From positions 3,450,501-3,514,500 of the forward strand of contig NZ_FSRS01000001.1 in NCBI RefSeq assembly GCF_900142935.1: a stretch of 64,000 nt of DNA. Reading direction: 5' to 3'. Origin of the DNA: Rhodovulum sp. ES.010 (lineage in GTDB: Bacteria > Pseudomonadota > Alphaproteobacteria > Rhodobacterales > Rhodobacteraceae). Below are positions 59,950-64,000 of this stretch, piece by piece (position 1 is the first letter of the stretch; the number at the start of each line of letters is the position of its first letter). A model generated the notes under the pieces. It had not been told where the DNA came from. It saw only the letters and a program-made list of their open reading frames with translations, and did not search any database. The position numbers and the translations under genes are program-made.

Positions 59950-59974
59950 CCCGTTAACGCGCGGCAAACAAAGC

Positions 59975-60010
59975 TGACACCGATTTGACTTGTGTCAAGT
60001 TGAGTTGACA
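59975..60010 (+). promoter_or_regulatory. Overlapping FNR-like and PpsR/CrtJ-like sites before bchE
   Basis: TTGAC-TTGT-GTCAA (59985-59998) is a perfect dyad close to the FNR/FnrL consensus TTGAT-N4-ATCAA. TGT-N12-ACA (59993-60010) matches the PpsR/CrtJ box exactly and shares six bases with it. A third dyad, TGACAC-N11-GTGTCA (59975-59997), spans the FNR-like box. A further TGT-N11-ACA (60023-60039) is one base short of a PpsR box. This fits oxygen-controlled expression of bchE. Binding is inferred from pattern only. Confidence 0.72.
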
Positions 60011-60053
60011 GAAGATGTGTCATGTTGCCTCGCGAAACACGGGGAGTCGATCC

Positions 60054-61706
60054 ATGCGAATTGTCTTTTTGCATCCCAACTACAAGTCCGGTGGCGCCGA
60101 GATCGCGGGCAACTGGCCGCCGGCCTGGGTGGCCTATCTGACGGGCTCGCTGCGGATTGCAGGATATGACGACATCACCTTCATCGACGCGATGACGAAC
60201 AACCTGTCCGAGGATGACGTCCGCGCCCAGCTGAAGGAACTGAAACCCGACGTGGTCGCCACCACCTCGATCACGCCGTCGATCTACGCCGCCGAACGGC
60301 TCTTGGAAATCTCCAAGGAAGAGGTGCCGAACGCGGTGCGCGTCCTGGGCGGTATCCACGCCACCTTCATGTTCAAGCAGGTGCTGTCCGAGGCGCCCTG
60401 GGTCGATGTGATCTGCCGCGGCGAGGGCGAAGAGATCATCGTCGAGCTGATGAACGCGATCCGCGACAAGCGCTGGCCGGAATGCCGCCGCGAGATCAAG
60501 GGGCTGGCCTTCCTCGACGGCGATGAAATCGTCGCCACCCCCGCCGCGCCGACGATCAAGAACATCGACTCGCTGAAGCCCGACTGGGACATTCTCGACT
60601 GGGAAAAATACATCTACATCCCGCTGAACTGCAAGGTGGCCATCCCGAACATGGCGCGTGGCTGCCCGTTCACCTGCTCGTTCTGCTCGCAGTGGAAATT
60701 CTGGCGCGACTACCGCATCCGCGACCCGAAACTGGTGGTCGACGAGATCGAGGAGCTGGTCGAGCGGCATGGCGTCGGCTTCTTCATCCTCGCGGACGAG
60801 GAACCGACCATCAACCGCAAGAAGTTCATCGCCTTCTGCCAGGAGCTGATCGACCGCGGCCTGCCCGACAAGGTCAAGTGGGGCATAAACACCCGCGTGA
60901 CCGACATCCTGCGCGACGAGGAATACCTGTCCTTCTACCGCAAGGCCGGTCTCGTCCACATCTCGCTGGGCACCGAGGCCGCGGCGCAGCTGAAACTCGA
61001 CCAGTTCAACAAGGAAACCCGCGTCGATGACAACAAGCGCGCGATCCAGTTGCTGCGCGAGGCCGACATCCTGACCGAGGCGCAGTTCATCGTGGGGCTC
61101 GACAACGAAACCCCCGAGACGCTGGAAGAAACCTTCAAGCTGTGCTGGGACTGGCAGCCTGATCTGGCGAACTGGGCGATGTATACGCCCTGGCCGTTCA
61201 CGCCGCTCTTCCAGGAGTTGCACAACAAGGTCGAGGTGTTCGACTACTCGCGCTACAACTTCGTGAACCCGATCATGAAGCCCGAGGCGATGGACCGTGC
61301 CGAGCTTCTGGACCGGGTGATGAACAACTACCGCCGGTTCTACATGCGCAAGGCGCTGTTCCACTACCCGTGGCGCGGCACCGGGTTCCGCCGTCGTTAC
61401 TTGCTGGGCTGCCTCAAGGCGTTCCTCAAGGCCGGCGTGCAGCGCTCGTTCTACGACCTCGGCAAGAACAACTACTGGGGTCCGCAGTCCAAGGACAAGG
61501 TCAAGTTCGACTTCGACATGACCCGCCAGCCCGCCCAGGCGCAGATCGACGACTGGGTGTCGAATGCCGACAAGGCGGCGCAGGCCGCGGCCAAGCGCAA
61601 GTCCAAGGATGCCAGCTTCAAGATGCCGGCTGAAGGCGCGGCGGCGAAACAGGCGGCCGAGGCCAAGGTCTGCGGCGGCGGCGACCAGCAGATGGAAGAC
61701 GCCTGA
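60054..61706 (+). CDS. bchE: Anaerobic Mg-protoporphyrin IX monomethyl ester cyclase
   Basis: 550 residues from ATG 60054 (GGGGAG upstream). Oxygen-independent closure of ring E in bacteriochlorophyll synthesis. The N-terminal cobalamin-binding-type domain ([36 protein letters not shown]) is followed by a radical-SAM domain with [17 protein letters not shown] (C-x3-C-x2-C) and [12 protein letters not shown]. The C-terminal ~150 residues are the BchE-specific extension, ending in a lysine/alanine-rich tail. Overlaps bchJ by one base. Confidence 0.96.
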   Translation: MRIVFLHPNYKSGGAEIAGNWPPAWVAYLTGSLRIAGYDDITFIDAMTNNLSEDDVRAQLKELKPDVVATTSITPSIYAAERLLEISKEEVPNAVRVLGGIHATFMFKQVLSEAPWVDVICRGEGEEIIVELMNAIRDKRWPECRREIKGLAFLDGDEIVATPAAPTIKNIDSLKPDWDILDWEKYIYIPLNCKVAIPNMARGCPFTCSFCSQWKFWRDYRIRDPKLVVDEIEELVERHGVGFFILADEEPTINRKKFIAFCQELIDRGLPDKVKWGINTRVTDILRDEEYLSFYRKAGLVHISLGTEAAAQLKLDQFNKETRVDDNKRAIQLLREADILTEAQFIVGLDNETPETLEETFKLCWDWQPDLANWAMYTPWPFTPLFQELHNKVEVFDYSRYNFVNPIMKPEAMDRAELLDRVMNNYRRFYMRKALFHYPWRGTGFRRRYLLGCLKAFLKAGVQRSFYDLGKNNYWGPQSKDKVKFDFDMTRQPAQAQIDDWVSNADKAAQAAAKRKSKDASFKMPAEGAAAKQAAEAKVCGGGDQQMEDA

Positions 61707-62302
61707 TGAAAGACACCCTGTCCGGCCACACCGGCCGGATCGGACCGAATGCCGTGCTCCAGCTTCTCCCTGTGCTGGAGACGGCGGGCGGGGCGGCGCT
61801 CCGCGACGAGATGCTCGAGGCGGCGGGCCTGAATGAAGTCCCGTCGGACACCGGCCTTATGGACGAGGGACCGGCCGCCGCCATGCATCGCGCGCTGCGC
61901 CGCCGCCTGCCCGGACGCGCGCCCGACCTCCTGCGGGAGGCGGGCGCGCGCACCGGGGACTATATCCTGGCCCACCGAATCCCGCCGCTCGCGCAGAAGG
62001 TGCTGAAGGCCCTGCCGCCCGCGCTGTCGGGCCCGATGCTGGCCAAGGCCATCGCCAAGCACAGCTGGACCTTCGCTGGATCGGGCGCATTCCGCGTCGT
62101 CTCGACCCGGCCGCTGGTCTTCGAACTGGCGGACAACCCGCTGATCCGGGGCGAGAGCGCGCCGCACCCGATCTGCGGCTGGCACGAGGCGGTGTTCGAC
62201 CGGCTGTTCCAGACGCTGGTCGATTCGCGGCTGAGCACGCGCGAGACGAAGTGCAGCGCGAGCGGCTGCGCGGTGTGCCGCTTCGAGATCGCCCGCCGCT
62301 AG
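61706..62302 (+). CDS. bchJ: Bacteriochlorophyll biosynthesis protein BchJ
   Basis: 198 residues. V4R-domain protein; the cysteine-rich C-terminus (ETKCSASGCAVCRFEI) is the usual V4R metal-binding end. In Rhodobacter, BchJ was linked to vinyl reduction or to delivery of Mg-divinyl intermediates; the exact role remains debated. Coupled to bchE (TGATG). bchG and bchP, which often follow in photosynthesis gene clusters, are absent; the next gene is convergent cfa. Confidence 0.88.
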   Translation: MKDTLSGHTGRIGPNAVLQLLPVLETAGGAALRDEMLEAAGLNEVPSDTGLMDEGPAAAMHRALRRRLPGRAPDLLREAGARTGDYILAHRIPPLAQKVLKALPPALSGPMLAKAIAKHSWTFAGSGAFRVVSTRPLVFELADNPLIRGESAPHPICGWHEAVFDRLFQTLVDSRLSTRETKCSASGCAVCRFEIARR

Positions 62303-62303
62303 G

Positions 62304-63530
62304 CTACTGCGCCGCGATCAGCGCGCGTTCCTCGGCCGGCGCGATGTAGTCGCGGGTCAGCGGCACGGTCTGGGCGTCGCGCGCGAACTGCATCTGTAAC
62401 ACGCCCTGCCGCGTCACCTCGAAGGTCGCTTGGCAGGCCACGAGGTAATAGCGCCACATCCGGATGAAGCGGTCGTCGTACATCGCGCGCACCGCGTCCA
62501 GCCGATCCTCGAAGCGCATCCGCCATTCTTCCAGCGTCCGCGCATAGTGGTGCCGCCAAATCTCCAGATCGGTCAGCCACATGCCGGTCTTTTCGATCGG
62601 CGCGGCCACCTCGGACACCGATGGCACGTAACCGCCCGGAAAGATGTACTTGCCCAGCCAGCCCGACGGGTTGATCGGCCCGTCCACGCGGCCGATGGTA
62701 TGGATCAGCGCCACACCCTCGGGCGTCAGCAGGCGTTCGACCTGGCCGAAATACGCGTCGTATTGCGGCACGCCCACATGCTCGAACATCCCTACGCTCA
62801 CGATCCGGTCGAAGGGGCCGTCGAGCGTGCGGTAGTCCTGCAGGCGCAGGTCGATCCGGTCGGACAGCCCCGCCGCGGCCACCCGCGCGCGCCCGAGCTC
62901 CAGCTGGTTCTGCGACAGCGTCACGCCGGTCACCCGCGCGCCCCAGTCGCGCGCCATCGTGATCGCCATCCCGCCCCAGCCGCAGCCGATGTCGAGCACA
63001 TGCATGTCCGGCTCGATCAGCAGCTTTGCCGCGATATGTGCCTTCTTCGCCGCCTGTGCCTCTTCCAGGGTCATGCCTTCGCGCGCGAAATAGGCGCAGC
63101 TGTACTGCATGTCGGAATCGAGGAACAGCCGGTAGAAGTCGTTCGAGATGTCGTAGTGATGCGCGACGTTGGCCCGCGCCTTGTTGGGCGTGTTGCGCTG
63201 GATCCAGTCCCTCAGCGCAAAGCGCGCGCCATCCGCCGCCCGTGCCCAGCGCGGCAACCCGTCCCGCCGCCTGTTGCGCAGCAGAAGCGTCATGAACTCG
63301 TGCAGCCGGTCGCCCTCGACCGTGATCCGGCCGTCCATGTAGCCTTCGCCCAGGCCCATTTCCGGATCGAGGCAGATCGCCTTCAGCGTCGCCTCGTCGG
63401 CGATCGCGACGCGCGCGGCCAGCCCGTCCCCGGGCCCGTAGCGGCGATGCGTGCCGTCGGGGTAGTCGATGCCAAGTTCCCCCTCGCGAACGAAGCGCGA
63501 GAGCATGCCGTCGATGAGTTTCTGCCACAT
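62304..63530 (-). CDS. cfa: Cyclopropane-fatty-acyl-phospholipid synthase family protein
   Basis: 408 residues from ATG 63530. SAM-dependent methylation of unsaturated lipid chains. Motifs: NVAHHYDISNDFYRLFLD, QYSCAYF (conserved Cys), VLDIGCGWGGMAITMA (SAM binding), SVGMFEHVG and WLTDLEIWRHHYARTL. Two bases from bchJ, convergent. Confidence 0.93.
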   Translation of the reverse strand: MWQKLIDGMLSRFVREGELGIDYPDGTHRRYGPGDGLAARVAIADEATLKAICLDPEMGLGEGYMDGRITVEGDRLHEFMTLLLRNRRRDGLPRWARAADGARFALRDWIQRNTPNKARANVAHHYDISNDFYRLFLDSDMQYSCAYFAREGMTLEEAQAAKKAHIAAKLLIEPDMHVLDIGCGWGGMAITMARDWGARVTGVTLSQNQLELGRARVAAAGLSDRIDLRLQDYRTLDGPFDRIVSVGMFEHVGVPQYDAYFGQVERLLTPEGVALIHTIGRVDGPINPSGWLGKYIFPGGYVPSVSEVAAPIEKTGMWLTDLEIWRHHYARTLEEWRMRFEDRLDAVRAMYDDRFIRMWRYYLVACQATFEVTRQGVLQMQFARDAQTVPLTRDYIAPAEERALIAAQ

Positions 63531-63690
63531 CGCAAGTCCCACCCTGTTTGCAAAGCCCGTGGCGTTCCCGGCCGTTAATATACCTTAAAACGCACCATCC
63601 CCCAAATTTGCTCCCGCCCCCTCCCTTGACTTCGCGCCGCATCAAGGGTGTATCGGCGCGGACCTGCCGTCAGCCGTAAGGACCCGCCCC

Positions 63691-64000
63691 ATGCATCCCT
63701 TCCGCAGCCACACCTGCGCAGACCTCACCAAAGCCAACGTGGGCGAAACCGTTCGCCTGTCGGGCTGGGTGCACCGCGTGCGCGACCACGGGGGTGTTCT
63801 GTTCATCGACTTGCGCGACCATTACGGCATGACCCAGGTGCTGGCCGACCCCGACAGCCCGGTGTTCGCCGAGGTGGAGAAGGTCCGCAGCGAGTGGTGC
63901 GTCCGCATCGACGGCGCGGTGAAGGCGCGCGACGAATCCCTCATCAATCCGAAACTCCCCACCGGCGAGATCGAGGTCTATATCCGCGACATCGAGGTGC
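63691..64000 (+). CDS. aspS: Aspartyl-tRNA synthetase, 5' part only
   Basis: The first 103 codons, from ATG 63691 to the window edge. The anticodon-binding OB fold is visible: [26 protein letters not shown] and the continuing beta strands ([15 protein letters not shown]). [12 protein letters not shown] is the family start. The discriminating type (Asp or Asx) cannot be judged from this fragment. Divergent from cfa with 160 bases between. Confidence 0.95.
   Translation, partial: MHPFRSHTCADLTKANVGETVRLSGWVHRVRDHGGVLFIDLRDHYGMTQVLADPDSPVFAEVEKVRSEWCVRIDGAVKARDESLINPKLPTGEIEVYIRDIEV

Overview
This is a high-GC chromosomal segment from an alphaproteobacterium, almost certainly a Rhodobacterales (Rhodobacteraceae/Roseobacteraceae) bacterium. 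The placement rests on gene order and content: aroA-cmk-rpsA-ihfB-lapA-trpF-trpB, mreB-mreC-mreD-mrdA-rodA, an Irr-type Fur regulator divergent from fabA-fabB-fabI, a SAM/SAH-type riboswitch in front of metK, an iron-sulfur (PhrB-type) photolyase, and bchE-bchJ. The bacteriochlorophyll genes imply a phototrophic or recently phototrophic lineage.

Layout. 1-1590: end of a cobalamin cluster, with cobQ intact up to the window edge and cobO reduced to a broken fragment. 1689-8588: an accessory island made of an IS5-like element with an amber-interrupted transposase, a ~1000-residue secreted protein (EGF-like module plus an alpha/beta-hydrolase-like domain that has lost its nucleophile), an intact-looking IS3 element, and an IS630 remnant cut by the IS3 element. 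8589-17106: ghrA, the cell-shape operon read mreB to rodA, and leuA preceded by a Leu-rich leader peptide and nested stems. 17250-26492: an SDR gene and photolyase, an 18-repeat MORN protein, nadE, a pfkB-type kinase, a frame-broken cytochrome c gene, a metallo-beta-lactamase-fold protein and a small HExxH protein. 26574-31691: gltX (variant signature), fabI, fabB, fabA, irr and a membrane protein.

32693-41898: miaB and phoH on the plus strand, then ybeY, corC, lnt, metK and trmB on the minus strand. In many alphaproteobacteria these genes lie in one direction, so an inversion with an amidohydrolase gene at its edge is likely. metK is controlled by the riboswitch at 38859-38904. 42716-49852: aroA, cmk, rpsA, ihfB, lapA, trpF, a small secreted protein and trpB on the plus strand. 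49859-55731: a protein with a duplicated four-cysteine motif, a DUF2237 protein, pth, an IsdG-like monooxygenase, a small secreted protein, rplY, an alpha-hydroxy-acid oxidase and a ZIP transporter. 55757-64000: carB, a CPBP-type membrane protein, bchE-bchJ behind overlapping FNR-like and PpsR/CrtJ-like sites, cfa and the start of aspS.

BchE family enzymes need cobalamin, while the adenosyltransferase gene cobO at the left end is dead. No tRNA, rRNA or CRISPR array was recognised. The least ordinary items are the secreted pseudo-hydrolase in the IS island, the nested leuA leader, the duplicated C-x10-C-x9-C-x10-C protein, and the overlapping regulator boxes in front of bchE.
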